From the NCBI RefSeq assembly GCF_022012305.1, contig NZ_JAKLTM010000005.1, forward strand, positions 186,001-250,000: DNA of 64,000 nucleotides. The letters run 5' to 3'. This DNA is from Ramlibacter paludis. Lineage in GTDB: Bacteria > Pseudomonadota > Gammaproteobacteria > Burkholderiales > Burkholderiaceae_C. The notes beneath the pieces are model-generated. The model saw only the letters and a list, made by a program, of their open reading frames with translations, was not told the origin of the DNA and ran no database searches. This document shows positions 52,985 to 63,709 of this stretch, in pieces. A program made the position numbers and the translations under genes. Position 1 is the first letter of the stretch. Each line of letters opens with the position of its first letter.

Positions 52985-55039
52985 TCAGCCCTCGTCCTTG
53001 ACCTTGTACTGAGACGCCAGCTGCGTCTGCACCGCCGGTGGTACCGCCTCGTAGTGGCTGAAGGCCAGCGTGTAGCGGCCCTGGCCGCCGGTCAATGAGT
53101 TCAGGCGCGACTGGTAGCTCGCGAGTTCGGATAACGGCGCCTGTGCCAGCACAGTCAGCGCCCCCGCGGAGCTCGCCTGCGTGCCGCTCACCTGCCCGCG
53201 CCGTGAAGCGAGGTCGCCCGTGATGTCGCCCATGTTGTTCTCGGGCGCGGAAATCTCGACGTTCACGATGGGCTCCAGCACGCAGGGGCGTGCCGCCTGC
53301 ACCGCCGCCATCAGCGCCTTCTTGCCGGCCTGGATGAAGGCGATTTCCTTGCTGTCGACGGTGTGGTGCTTGCCGTCGTACACGACCACCTTCAGGTCCA
53401 CCACCGGATAGCCGGCGATCACGCCCTGCTCCATCGCGAGGTGCACGCCCTTTTCCACGGCGGGCATGAAGTTGTGCGGAATGGCGCCGCCCTTCACCTC
53501 GTCGACGAACTGGAAGCCGCTGCCGCGCGGCAAGGGCTCGATGCGCAGGAACACTTCGCCGAACTGGCCGGCGCCGCCGGTCTGCTTCTTGTGGCGATGG
53601 TGGCCTTCCGCCGGCGCGGTGATGGTCTCGCGGTAGGCGATGCGCGGCGGCCGCGTTTCGACCTGGCAGTTGTGCACCTCGGTCAGGCGATCGAGCAAGG
53701 TGCGCAGGTGCAACTCGCCCAGGCCGTAGACCACGGTCTCGTTGGTGCTGGCCGCGTGCTCCACCCGCAGGCACGGGTCTTCGCTCACCAGCTTCAGCAG
53801 GATGTCGTGCAGCCGCTGCTCGTCGCCACGCCGCTTGGGCTGGATCGCCAGGCCGTGCACGGGCACGGGAAACTCAAGTGGCTTCAGGTGGATGGACGCG
53901 TCTTCCGCCGCGTCATGCAGCACGGCGTCGAAGTGCAGGTCTTCCACCTTGGCCACGGCGCACAGGTCCCCGGGCACCGCCCTCGCCACCTCCGTCAGCT
54001 CCTTGCCCTGCAGCATGAAGAGGTGGCCGACCTTGAAAGGGCGCCGGCCGTCGCCCACGTAGAGCTGGCTGTCGCGCGTGATCGTGCCCTGGTGCACGCG
54101 CAGCACGCCCATCTTGCCGACATACGGGTCCTGCGTCACCTTGAACACATGCGCGAGCACGTGCTTGTCCGGATCGGACACGGCCTGGATCGGCTTCGCG
54201 TCCGGGCCCGTGCCCTCCAGGAACGCGGGCGGATTGCTTTCGGTCGGATCGGGCAGCAGGCGCTCGATCACGTCCAGCAGCTCCTCCACGCCCGCGCCGG
54301 TGCGCGCGGAAACGAAGCAGATCGGCACCAGGTGCCCTTCGCGCAGCGCCTGCTCGAGCGGCGCGTGCAGCTCGGACGGGTCGACGTCGCCGTCGTTGAG
54401 GTAGCGCTCGACGAAGGCGGCGTCGACCTCGACCACCTGCTCCACCAGCGCGCGATGCGCGGCCTCCACCGAGGAGAAGTCCGGCGGCGGGCCCTCGTCC
54501 TTCATCTTCCAGAAGCAGTCGAGCACGCGCTCGCCCTTCTGCGACGGCAGGTTGACCGGCAGGCATTCCTTGCCGAAGGCTTCCTGGATGGCGGTGACCA
54601 GCCCCTGCAGGTTGGCGCCCTGGGCGTCGATCTTGTTGACGACGATGATGCGGTCGCGTTCACGCTGCTTCGCCCACTCCATCATGCGCACGGCCATGGG
54701 CTCGATGCCCGCGGCGGCGTTGATGACGATGGCGGCGGTCTCGACCGCTTCCAGCGCGGGCAGCGATTGCCCCAGGAAGTCCGGCGCGCCGGGGGTGTCG
54801 ATGAGGTGGGTGGTGACGCCGCGGTGCTCGAAGTGCAGCAAGCTGGTGTTCAAGGACCGCAGCGTGCGTTTCTCCAGCGGGTCGTAGTCCGAAACGGTGG
54901 AACCCTTTTCCACGCTGCCGGGCGCGCCCACCGCCCCGGCCTTCCACAGCAAGGCTTCGGCCAGGCTGGTCTTGCCCGCCGTGCTGGGGCCGACGAGGGC
55001 CACAGTCCGCCGGGCGGCGATGTCGCGATGAGTAGCCAC
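52985..55039 (-). CDS. Elongation factor G-like translational GTPase (EF-G paralogue)
   Basis: 684 residues from GTG 55039, preceded by GGAGGG at four bases; a TTG at 55054 would add five residues. GTPase motifs are VGPSTAGKTS (G1), DTPGAPDF (G3) and NKID (G4). Domains II-V follow, including the EF-G-type GAGQFGEVFLRIEP and the domain IV/V stretch FIQAGKKALMAAVQAARPCVLEPI. It diverges from canonical FusA in the G1 loop and effector region, as do the EF-G II-like paralogues of Burkholderiales. A translocation or ribosome-related role is expected but not established. Confidence 0.87.
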   Translation of the reverse strand: MATHRDIAARRTVALVGPSTAGKTSLAEALLWKAGAVGAPGSVEKGSTVSDYDPLEKRTLRSLNTSLLHFEHRGVTTHLIDTPGAPDFLGQSLPALEAVETAAIVINAAAGIEPMAVRMMEWAKQRERDRIIVVNKIDAQGANLQGLVTAIQEAFGKECLPVNLPSQKGERVLDCFWKMKDEGPPPDFSSVEAAHRALVEQVVEVDAAFVERYLNDGDVDPSELHAPLEQALREGHLVPICFVSARTGAGVEELLDVIERLLPDPTESNPPAFLEGTGPDAKPIQAVSDPDKHVLAHVFKVTQDPYVGKMGVLRVHQGTITRDSQLYVGDGRRPFKVGHLFMLQGKELTEVARAVPGDLCAVAKVEDLHFDAVLHDAAEDASIHLKPLEFPVPVHGLAIQPKRRGDEQRLHDILLKLVSEDPCLRVEHAASTNETVVYGLGELHLRTLLDRLTEVHNCQVETRPPRIAYRETITAPAEGHHRHKKQTGGAGQFGEVFLRIEPLPRGSGFQFVDEVKGGAIPHNFMPAVEKGVHLAMEQGVIAGYPVVDLKVVVYDGKHHTVDSKEIAFIQAGKKALMAAVQAARPCVLEPIVNVEISAPENNMGDITGDLASRRGQVSGTQASSAGALTVLAQAPLSELASYQSRLNSLTGGQGRYTLAFSHYEAVPPAVQTQLASQYKVKDEG

Positions 55040-55117
55040 GTGACCCTCCAGCAACTCCAGGGGGAATCCATCCTACGCCTGCCGCGCGCCGCGCGCCAAG
55101 CGCCGCACCCCGGGGTT

Positions 55118-55768
55118 TCACCGGTGCAGGCGGTCGAGCAGGGCCTGGGCCAGGATCCAGTCGTCGGGCGTGGTGAGCTTGATGTTGAGCCGCTCGCCGG
55201 GCACGGCGGCCAGCGGCAGGCCGGCACGCAGCACCAGCTCGGCGGTCGACTGCGTGCGCCAGCCTTCGGCCTGGGCTTGCGTGGTGAGCTTGCGCAGGAG
55301 CTCGCTCGCATAGGCTTGGGGGGTCTGCGTGCTGCCGCTGCCGTCGGCTGCACGTGCAGCGATCACGCGGCCATCGCGCACGTCCAGGCCCGTCACCAGC
55401 GCCGGCAGGTAGGCGACGGCCGCGCCCGTCGGCACGGCCGCGGCCAGCACGCTGCGGCACAAGTCCAGCGAAGCAAAGGGACTGGCCGCGTCCCACAGCA
55501 GGCTCCAGGGGCGGGTCGCGCGGGCGGCCAGCCGCAGCACGCTGTCCTGCCGCGTGGCCCCGCCTTCGACGGCGATCGTGCCGGTGGGCGCGGGCATGCC
55601 GGGGGCGCAGGCCACGAGCACTTCGACGCCCAGCTGCCGGCCTTTGGCGGCGACCCATTCCACCAGCGGCCGGCCGGCCAGCGGCAGCCAGGCCTTGGGC
55701 CCTTGGCCGAGGCGCTCGCCCGCGCCGGCGGCGGGAATCAGCACGGAGACGTCGGCGGGATTCGTCAC
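55118..55768 (-). CDS. IspD/TarI/LicC-like cytidylyltransferase
   Basis: 216 residues. VLIPAAGAGERLGQGPKAWLPLAGRPLVEW near residues 8-37 is the nucleotide-binding motif of IspD-type enzymes. LWDAASPFASLDL stands where IspD has HDAARP, and QTPQAYASELL and NIKLTTPDDW are conserved. The loss of the methylerythritol-specific residues and the neighbouring LicD-like gene favour activation of choline or a polyol/alditol phosphate with CTP over isoprenoid synthesis. GTG 55768 overlaps the LicD-like stop (GTGA). Confidence 0.8.
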   Translation of the reverse strand: MTNPADVSVLIPAAGAGERLGQGPKAWLPLAGRPLVEWVAAKGRQLGVEVLVACAPGMPAPTGTIAVEGGATRQDSVLRLAARATRPWSLLWDAASPFASLDLCRSVLAAAVPTGAAVAYLPALVTGLDVRDGRVIAARAADGSGSTQTPQAYASELLRKLTTQAQAEGWRTQSTAELVLRAGLPLAAVPGERLNIKLTTPDDWILAQALLDRLHR

Positions 55769-56628
55769 GGCGCGCCCAGGCCCGCATCGAGCGCATCGCG
55801 CCAGGCGACGTAAGGCGCAACGTCGCCGGTGCGGACCAGCACCTGGTCGAGCAGGCGCCGGGTCTTGCCCAAGTCCCCGCCCAGCCACGACGTGCACAGG
55901 CTGCGCAGCGCCCAGCAGTGCCAGTTCAGGTTGAGGTCCTGCACCGACTGGTTGGAGATCAGCGAATCCCACTCGGACCGCGGCGTGCGCCAGTCGCCGT
56001 AGAGGGCTTGCAGCAGCAAGGCAGGCGTCTCCGGCCACCACACGCCCTGGCGCGGCGCGAGTTCGAACCAGGGCAGGTGCAGCACCCGCTGGTACGAAGC
56101 GGGCTTGCCGTAGAGCCACACGCCGCCTTCGGTGCGATGGTGGTACGGGTCGCGCCGCAGGCCGAACAGGTCGACGGAATAGCCGGTGGCCGCATCGACG
56201 AAGGTGGCCATGTTGGCGAAGGGCGGCGTGTCGGTCGCGCGGCGCAAGCCCCATTGCTGCAACAGCCTGCCGACCAGCGAAAAGTCCTCCAGCCAGACGC
56301 CGAAGTCCGCGTCCTTGTCGTTGGGCAGCAGGCGGCCGTCGCGCTCCAGGCCCAGCAGGGTGCCGGCGAAAGGAAAGACGTGGCAGTCGGCGGCCTTCAG
56401 GCGGGACAACAGGTCCCACACCAGTTGCGTGGCGCGGGCTTCGTCCCAGGGGACGGCCGGGCGGTCCTGCTGCGGGACGAAGCCGGCGCGCGTGACCTCC
56501 GCCAGCGCGTCGAGCGTGCGCGCCAGGTGCGCGTGCATGGCTTCCAGCTCGCCTTGCAGCAGGGCGGCCTGCGCGCCGGCCAGGCCGGACTGGATCTGTT
56601 GAAGCGCCGCCTGCGTCATGGCGACCAT
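55765..56628 (-). CDS. LicD/fukutin-like phosphotransferase
   Basis: 287 residues. An N-terminal helical region (about 1-60) is followed by FPFAGTLLGLERDGRLLPND and the acidic KDADFGV, the LicD-family signature GTLLG...D(D/K)D for metal-dependent phosphodiester transfer. LicD proteins move phosphocholine or similar groups from CDP carriers onto cell-surface sugars. The start at ATG 56628 lies five bases after the EamA stop; ATG 56619 is an alternative. Together with the adjacent permease and cytidylyltransferase it forms a lic1-like trio. Confidence 0.8.
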   Translation of the reverse strand: MVAMTQAALQQIQSGLAGAQAALLQGELEAMHAHLARTLDALAEVTRAGFVPQQDRPAVPWDEARATQLVWDLLSRLKAADCHVFPFAGTLLGLERDGRLLPNDKDADFGVWLEDFSLVGRLLQQWGLRRATDTPPFANMATFVDAATGYSVDLFGLRRDPYHHRTEGGVWLYGKPASYQRVLHLPWFELAPRQGVWWPETPALLLQALYGDWRTPRSEWDSLISNQSVQDLNLNWHCWALRSLCTSWLGGDLGKTRRLLDQVLVRTGDVAPYVAWRDALDAGLGAP

Positions 56629-56633
56629 TGTGC

Positions 56634-57479
56634 CTAGCCCAGCCTTAAAGCGAACACGCCGGCCAGGATGGTCGCCGTGCCCACGGCCCGGCGCACGCTG
56701 AAGCGCTCCTTCAGCAACCAGGTGCCCAGCAGCGCGGCGAACAGCACCGAGGTTTCGCGCAGCGCCGCCACCGTCGCCACCGGCGCCTTGGTCATCGCCC
56801 ACAAGGCGATTCCATACGAGCCGAGCGAAGCGGTCGCGCCCACCAGCGCCACCGGCGCGCGCTTGCGCGCGTAAGGCCAGGCCACGGCGGTGCCGCGCCG
56901 CATCAGCACGATCAGGCCGAAGGGCCAGCCATCCAGCACGAACAGCATCACCACGTATTGCAGCGGATTGCCCGAAGCGCGCGCTCCCAGCGCGTCGACC
57001 ACCGTGTAGATCGCGATGATCACGGCGTTGGCCAGCGCGTAGGCCACGGCCCGCTTCGAATCGAGCGCATGCCGCGACAGGCCCAGCGTGAGCACGCCGC
57101 AGCACACCCCCAGCACGCCGGCCCAGGCCAGCGGCGAGAGCGACTCGCCCACCGTCACCGTGGAGGCCAGCGCCACCAGCAGCGGCGCCGTGCCCCGCAT
57201 CAGCGGATAGGTCAATCCGAGCTCGCCGTGCTTGTAGGCCCCGGCCAGCGCGAAGTAGTAGCCGATGTGGATCGTGACCGAGAACGCGATGTACGGCCAG
57301 CACGCCGCCGGCGGCAGTCCGACCACGAAAGCGAGCGGCAGCGCGACCACCGAGCCGATGAGGTGGATCACCGCGGTGTCCAGCGCCTTGTCGTGGCTGG
57401 ACTTGACCATCGCGTTCCAGCTTGCGTGCAGCAGGGCCCCGACGAGGACGGCGGCCACCACCGGCCAGGTGAGCGTCAT
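56634..57479 (-). CDS. EamA/DMT family transporter, LicB-like position
   Basis: 281 residues with ten helices and the internal EamA duplication (HASWNAMVKSSHDKALDTAVIHLIGSVVALPLAF near the start; a second copy from about residue 150). LicB, the choline permease of lic1 loci, belongs to this superfamily, but EamA proteins have many substrates. ATG 57479 (MTLTWPVVAAVLVG) matches the fold best; ATG 57521 would add 14 residues. Neither has a good ribosome site. Divergent from the GS-like gene. Confidence 0.83.
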   Translation of the reverse strand: MTLTWPVVAAVLVGALLHASWNAMVKSSHDKALDTAVIHLIGSVVALPLAFVVGLPPAACWPYIAFSVTIHIGYYFALAGAYKHGELGLTYPLMRGTAPLLVALASTVTVGESLSPLAWAGVLGVCCGVLTLGLSRHALDSKRAVAYALANAVIIAIYTVVDALGARASGNPLQYVVMLFVLDGWPFGLIVLMRRGTAVAWPYARKRAPVALVGATASLGSYGIALWAMTKAPVATVAALRETSVLFAALLGTWLLKERFSVRRAVGTATILAGVFALRLG

Positions 57480-57584
57480 GCGGGGAGGGTGGTAAAGGTT
57501 TGCGCCATGGGCCGCCATCATGGCCCAAACGGCCCCGCGCTTCGCCCATCCGCGCTAGGATTTCCTCGAACCCTCGGGAGACCC

Positions 57585-58945
<1,361 letters not shown>

Positions 58946-58946
<1 letters not shown>

Positions 58947-59458
58947 TGGCCGACGTGCTGATCCGCCCCCTCGTGGCCGCCGACGCGGCGAGCTATCGCG
59001 CGTTCCGCCTGCGCGGCCTGCGCGAACATCCCGAGGCCTTCACCTCCAGCTACGAGGAAGATTCGCAGAAGCCGCCCGAGGCGATGGAAACGCGGCTGTC
59101 TTCGCAGAAGAACCGGTTCTGGGGCGCTTTCCGCGGCAACGAGCTGTGCGGCGCCATCGGCCTGGAGCGCGAGGGCCGGGCCAAGGTGCAGCACCGGGCC
59201 AAGGTGGTCGGCATGTACGTCGCACCCGAAGCGACGGGCCACGGCATCGGCGCGCAGTTGCTGCAGGCCCTGGTGGCGCACAGCCGGACGCAGGGCCTGG
59301 AATCGCTGGTGCTGACCGTCACCGACAACAACGAAGCGGCGCGCCGCCTCTACGAACGCTGCGGCTTCCGCTCCTTCGGCATCGAGCCGCGCGCCATCAA
59401 GGTCGGCACGCAGTACTACGGCAAGAACCACATGGTCCTCGACCTCACCCAAGCATGA
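58946..59458 (+). CDS. GNAT family N-acetyltransferase
   Basis: 170 residues. IRPLVAADAASYRAFRLRGL begins the fold; the acetyl-CoA loop is MYVAPEATGHGIGAQLLQAL near residues 90-109, and NNEAARRLYERCGFRSFG near 128-145 is the usual C-terminal part. ATG 58946 shares its A with the GS-like stop (TGATG), and its own stop overlaps the dehydrogenase start, so it is fully embedded in the operon. It may detoxify or acetylate the amine substrate; this is a guess. Confidence 0.87.
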
Positions 59459-60588
59459 CGCTCTCCAGCTTTTCCTTTCCCACCGCCATCCAGTTCGGCC
59501 CCGGCGCCCGCAAGGAGGTTGCCAAGCACCTGCTGGCGCATGGCTTGAAGCGGCCCTTGATCGTCACCGACAAGGCGCTGGCGGCCTTGCCCGTGCTGGC
59601 CGAATTCCAGTCGCACCTGGGCGGTCTCGACGTCGCGGTGTTCAGCGGCGTCTTCGGCAACCCGACCGCGAGCCAGGTGATGGCCGGCGCCGAGGCCTAC
59701 AAGGCGCACCGCGCCGACAGCGTGATCGGCTTCGGCGGCGGCGCTGCGCTGGATGTCGCCAAGGTCGTGGGCATCGCGGCCACGCATCCTGGCGACATCA
59801 TCGAATACGCCTGGGACCATCCGCAGGTGCGCGCCATCGAGAAGGACCTGCCGTACTTCGTCGCGCTGCCGACCACCGCCGGCACCGGCTCGGAGGTGGG
59901 CCGCTCCTCGGTGGTGAGCGAGGACGACACGCACCTCAAGCGCGTGGTGTTCAGCGCGAAGATCCTGGCGAAGAAGGTGTTCGCCGATCCCGAGCTGACG
60001 CTGGCGCTGCCCCCGCACGTGACCGCCGCGACCGGCATGGACGCGCTCACGCACAACATCGAGAGCTACCTGTCGCCCGCCTACCATCCGCTGTGCGACG
60101 GCATCGCGCTGGAGGGCGCGCGCATCGCGGCGCGTTCGCTGCGCACGGCGGTCAAGGAGCCCGGCAACCTCGCGGCGCGCAGCGACATGATGATGAGTTC
60201 CATGATGGGCGCGATCGCCTTCCAGAAGGACCTGGGCGCGGTGCACTCGGCGGCGCACGCGCTCGGCGCGGTCTGCGACCTGCACCACGGCCTGGCCAAC
60301 GCGCTCATGATCGACACGGTGCTGGCCTGGAACCAGGAGACGGTGCCGGAGAAGTTCGAGGAGCTGGCGCACGCGTGCAAGGTGCCGGGCGGCGGCGCCG
60401 CCTTCGTGCCTTGGCTCAAGCAGCTGAAGCAGGACATCGGCATCACCGGCAGCCTGTCTTCGCACGGCGTGAAGCAGGACCAGATCCCGCGGCTGGTGGA
60501 CATCGCCGTCAAGGACATCTGCCACCAGACCAACCCGCGGCCGGTGACGGCCGCCGACTTCGAGCGCCTGTTCGCGGCGGCGATGTGA
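59455..60588 (+). CDS. Iron-containing (group III) alcohol dehydrogenase
   Basis: 377 residues. NAD-binding FGGGAALDVAK lies near 93-103 and PTTAGTGSEVG near 139-149. Metal ligands are Asp196 and His200 (TGMDALTHNIE), His264 or His268 (GAVHSAAHALG) and His278 (LHHGLAN). It oxidises a primary alcohol to an aldehyde or the reverse. Within the gamma-glutamyl operon it could oxidise the hydroxyl of a gamma-glutamyl amino alcohol; classical putrescine pathways use the flavin oxidase PuuB at this step. ATG 59455 overlaps by 4 bp. Confidence 0.9.
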   Translation: MTLSSFSFPTAIQFGPGARKEVAKHLLAHGLKRPLIVTDKALAALPVLAEFQSHLGGLDVAVFSGVFGNPTASQVMAGAEAYKAHRADSVIGFGGGAALDVAKVVGIAATHPGDIIEYAWDHPQVRAIEKDLPYFVALPTTAGTGSEVGRSSVVSEDDTHLKRVVFSAKILAKKVFADPELTLALPPHVTAATGMDALTHNIESYLSPAYHPLCDGIALEGARIAARSLRTAVKEPGNLAARSDMMMSSMMGAIAFQKDLGAVHSAAHALGAVCDLHHGLANALMIDTVLAWNQETVPEKFEELAHACKVPGGGAAFVPWLKQLKQDIGITGSLSSHGVKQDQIPRLVDIAVKDICHQTNPRPVTAADFERLFAAAM

Positions 60589-61355
60589 TGGAGCGGCTGC
60601 GCATCGGCATCTCGGCCTGCTTCTTCCATCCGGACGGGGAGCGCAAGGCCGCGCCTTCCAAGACGCTGCTGTGGATCGAGCAGTCCACCGCGCACTGGGT
60701 GATGTCCGAAGGCGCGCTGCCGGTGATGGTGCCGTCGCTGAGCGGCAAGACCTTTCGCGGCGAGATCACGGTGGACGACTTCGCGCAGTGGCTGGACGGG
60801 CTGGTGATGCACGGCGGCGCCGACGTCTGGCCGGGCAGCTACGGAGAACAGCCGCTGCGGCCCGAGTGGCACGGCGACCGCGTGCGCGACGAGTACGAGA
60901 TCGCGCTGGTCAAGGCCTTCGTCGCCGCCGGCAAGCCCGTGTTCGGCATCTGCCGCGGCCTGCAGTTGATCAACGTGGCGCACGGCGGCACGCTGTACCA
61001 GGACATCAGCACGCAGAAACCGGGGGCGCTCGTGCACCGCGATGCCGCGGCCTACGACCTCAACTTCCACCAGGTCGACATCCTTCCCGACAGCCGCCTG
61101 GCCGGCCTGATCGGCACCGGCCGCCACAAGATCAACAGCGTGCACCACCAGGGCATCAAGGACGTCGCGCCCGGCTTCCGCGTGGAAGCCGTGTCGCCGG
61201 TCGACGGCGTGATCGAAGCCATCCGCCACCAGGAAGACTGGATCGCCGCCGTGCAGTGGCATCCCGAGTTCCACCGGCCCGAGCTGGGCGTGGTGGACGA
61301 CACGCCGCTGCTGCGCGACTTCCTGGAGGCGGCGCGCCGCGCCCGCAAAGAATGA
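60588..61355 (+). CDS. PuuD-like gamma-glutamyl hydrolase (class I glutamine amidotransferase fold)
   Basis: 255 residues of peptidase family C26. Catalytic Cys122 is in FGICRGLQLINV, His225 and Glu227 in WHPEF. The MHGGADVWPGSYGEQPL stretch near 74-90 matches gamma-glutamyl-gamma-aminobutyrate hydrolase. It would release glutamate from the oxidised gamma-glutamyl product, closing the cycle opened by the GS-like enzyme. ATG 60588 and the upstream stop form TGATG. Confidence 0.9.
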   Translation: MERLRIGISACFFHPDGERKAAPSKTLLWIEQSTAHWVMSEGALPVMVPSLSGKTFRGEITVDDFAQWLDGLVMHGGADVWPGSYGEQPLRPEWHGDRVRDEYEIALVKAFVAAGKPVFGICRGLQLINVAHGGTLYQDISTQKPGALVHRDAAAYDLNFHQVDILPDSRLAGLIGTGRHKINSVHHQGIKDVAPGFRVEAVSPVDGVIEAIRHQEDWIAAVQWHPEFHRPELGVVDDTPLLRDFLEAARRARKE

Positions 61356-62725
61356 GCACCCTTTCCATCCACAACCCGGCGACGGGCGAACTGGTCATCT
61401 CGCTGCCTGCCGACGATGCCGAGGCCGTGGCCGCCAAGGCGGCCGCCGCACGCGCGGCGCAACCGGCCTGGGCCGCGCTGCCGCTGAAGCAGCGCGCCGC
61501 CTGCATCCGGAAGTTCCGCGAGGGCGTGCTGCGCGACCTCGAGCAGCTGGCCTCCACCATGACGCGCGAGACCGGCAAGCCGATCAAGATGTCGCGCAAC
61601 GAGCTCAACGGCCTGCTGCCGCGCATCGATTTCTTCCTGGCGGAAACCGAAGCCGCCACGGCGGCGGAGACCGTGCACGAGGAAGGCGGCATGCGCGAGC
61701 AGATCGAGCATGCGCCGCTGGGCGTCGTCGCCAACATCTCGGCCTGGAACTATCCCTGGTTCGTGGGCTGCAACGTCATCCTGCCGGCGCTGCTGACCGG
61801 CAATGCGGTGCTCTACAAGCCGTCGGAGTTCAGCACCCTGACCGGATTGGAGATCGCGCGCCTGCTGCACGAGGCCGGCGTGCCGCGCGACGTGATGGTC
61901 TGCCTGGTGGGCGGCGGCGAGGTCGGCGCCGCGCTGCTGGAACAGAAGGTGGACGGCGTGTTCTTCACCGGCTCGCACGCGACCGGGCAGCGGATCGCGC
62001 AGGCCGTGGGTCAGCGCTTCGTACGCCTGCAGCTGGAGCTGGGCGGCAAGGATCCGACCTACGTCTGCGAGGACGCCGATCCGCAGGCAGCGGCGGAATC
62101 GCTGGCCGACGGCGCGATGTACAACACCGGCCAGAGCTGCTGCTCGGTGGAGCGCATCTACGTGCACGAGAAGATCCACGACGCCTTCGTGGAGGCCTTC
62201 GTGAAGACCGTGCAAGGCATGAAGCGCGGCGACCCGATGAACGAAGAGACCTACATCGGCGCCATCACGCGCGCGCCGCAGCTCGACGTGCTGGAGTCGC
62301 AGGTGGAGGACGCCATCGCCAAGGGCGCGGTGCTGCGCACGGGCGGCGAGCGCCGCATCGACGAAGGCAACTGGTTCGACGCCACGGTGCTGACCAACGT
62401 CGACCACACGATGGAAGTGATGCGCGAGGAAAGCTTCGGCCCCGTCATCGGCATCCAGAAGGTGGGCGGCGACGAGGAGGCGGTGAAGCTGATGAACGAC
62501 ACGCGCTACGGCCTCACCGCGGGCGTCTACACGCGCGACGAGCAAAGGGCGAAGCGCATCCTGTCGCAGGTGCGGGCGGGCAGCGTCTACTGGAACTGCT
62601 GCGACCGTGTCAGCCCCCGGCTGCCCTGGAGCGGCGTCGGCGATTCGGGCGTGGGCCTCACGCTGTCGAAGTACGGGATCCAGGCGTTCACGCGGCCGAA
62701 GGCCTGGCACCTGCGCGCGGCTTGA
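61352..62725 (+). CDS. NAD(P)-dependent aldehyde dehydrogenase
   Basis: 457 residues. SAWNYPWFVGCNVILPALLTGNAVLYKPSE near 130-159 binds the cofactor, FTGSHATGQRI near 205-215 and the general base Glu229 (LELGGKD) precede catalytic Cys263 (NTGQSCCSVERIYV). It is slightly short at both ends compared with PuuC (495) and looks like a semialdehyde-dehydrogenase type. In this operon it would oxidise the gamma-glutamyl aldehyde before hydrolysis. ATG 61352 overlaps the hydrolase stop (ATGA). Last gene of the run. Confidence 0.92.
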   Translation: MSTLSIHNPATGELVISLPADDAEAVAAKAAAARAAQPAWAALPLKQRAACIRKFREGVLRDLEQLASTMTRETGKPIKMSRNELNGLLPRIDFFLAETEAATAAETVHEEGGMREQIEHAPLGVVANISAWNYPWFVGCNVILPALLTGNAVLYKPSEFSTLTGLEIARLLHEAGVPRDVMVCLVGGGEVGAALLEQKVDGVFFTGSHATGQRIAQAVGQRFVRLQLELGGKDPTYVCEDADPQAAAESLADGAMYNTGQSCCSVERIYVHEKIHDAFVEAFVKTVQGMKRGDPMNEETYIGAITRAPQLDVLESQVEDAIAKGAVLRTGGERRIDEGNWFDATVLTNVDHTMEVMREESFGPVIGIQKVGGDEEAVKLMNDTRYGLTAGVYTRDEQRAKRILSQVRAGSVYWNCCDRVSPRLPWSGVGDSGVGLTLSKYGIQAFTRPKAWHLRAA

Positions 62726-62729
62726 TCCG

Positions 62730-63062
62730 CTACAGCACGATAGGCTGCAGCACCAGCGGCCCTTGCACCAGCACCTGGCTGCGGTAGATCAGCTTGCTGC
62801 CCCAGTACAGCTCCAGGAAGTACGGCTCCCTGCGCACCGGGATGGCCGTCCAGCCGAAGCGGCCGTAGTTGTCGGTGCGCGAAGGCGTGCTGCGCCCGAG
62901 CCGCTCGTGCACCAGGTACGAAGTGCAGCCCGGCACCGGGCCGCTGCTGCGCGAGAGCAGCTGGCCGTGCACCGGCACCGTCGCGTCGCGCGGGGCTTGC
63001 GCGCGCGCCGCCGGCCACGCAGCGGCGGCCAGCGCCGCCAGCAGGGTGCGCCGACCGATCAT
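62730..63062 (-). CDS. Small exported protein of unknown function
   Basis: 110 residues. MIGRRTLLAALAAAAWPAARAQA is a signal peptide with a twin-arginine-like RR. The mature 87 residues are beta-rich (YGRFGWTAIPVRREPYFLELYWGSKLIYRSQVLVQGP), perhaps a transthyretin-like or Ig-like fold as in carboxypeptidase-regulatory domains. ATG 63062 overlaps the upstream membrane-protein stop (ATGA). It ends four bases from the convergent aldehyde dehydrogenase gene. Confidence 0.75.
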   Translation of the reverse strand: MIGRRTLLAALAAAAWPAARAQAPRDATVPVHGQLLSRSSGPVPGCTSYLVHERLGRSTPSRTDNYGRFGWTAIPVRREPYFLELYWGSKLIYRSQVLVQGPLVLQPIVL

Positions 63063-63631
63063 TGCGCGACCCCGAAACTTTCCACCGGCGGCACCGGGAA
63101 GGGCAAGGTGGCGATGCGCTTTTCGAGCTCGCTTTCCTTCACCTTGCGCCGCAGTTCCAGCGTGCCGAGCCTGGCGATGCGGCGGCCGTCGGCGCCGATG
63201 CGGATCGACTTGGTGAAAGGCTCGTAGCCGGGCGCGTTGATCACCAGCACCACCACCGACAGGTCGGGATAGACACGGCCGTTGATGTGGCCGCCGGTGC
63301 TGGCCGGCAGTTCCCAGTTGGCCGGCCGCACCACGATGTTGGGGGCTTCGTCGATGCCCTTGATCTCGCCCTCGAACTCGATCGGCACCAGCTCGGGCGG
63401 CTTGAGGAAGCCGAGCGACAGCGTGATGAACAGCAGCCCGACCAGGAAGAAGGCGATGCCCGGCACCTGGGTGTTGATGCGGAACTGCTTCTTCCACTCG
63501 ATGGTGATCGCGTCGGCCTTGGGCGTGGCGGCCATGGTGAGCGCGCCCTTGGCCACCAGCCAGATGCCGCCGAGCACCATCGAAATGCCGGCAAAGGCGC
63601 CGAGGAGCGCGACGATCTCGAAGGCGGTCAT
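63059..63631 (-). CDS. Membrane protein with periplasmic C-terminal domain, unknown function
   Basis: 190 residues with two membrane helices, about 5-28 (EIVALLGAFAGISMVLGGIWLVAK) and 57-77 (PGIAFFLVGLLFITLSLGFLK). The region from 85 on carries RPANWELPASTGGHINGRVYPDLSVVVLVINAPGYEPFTKSI, a beta-sandwich-like domain. GGAGGGGAGG precedes ATG 63631. It is coupled to the small exported protein downstream; both may act together at the envelope. No family is recognised. Confidence 0.78.
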   Translation of the reverse strand: MTAFEIVALLGAFAGISMVLGGIWLVAKGALTMAATPKADAITIEWKKQFRINTQVPGIAFFLVGLLFITLSLGFLKPPELVPIEFEGEIKGIDEAPNIVVRPANWELPASTGGHINGRVYPDLSVVVLVINAPGYEPFTKSIRIGADGRRIARLGTLELRRKVKESELEKRIATLPFPVPPVESFGVAQ

Positions 63632-63709
63632 GGCACACCTCCCCTCCAGGAAGACGGTAGCGCCAGCTTAAGGACGGGCGTGGCGCCCGTCCAGCCTCCT
63701 AATGAGGAG

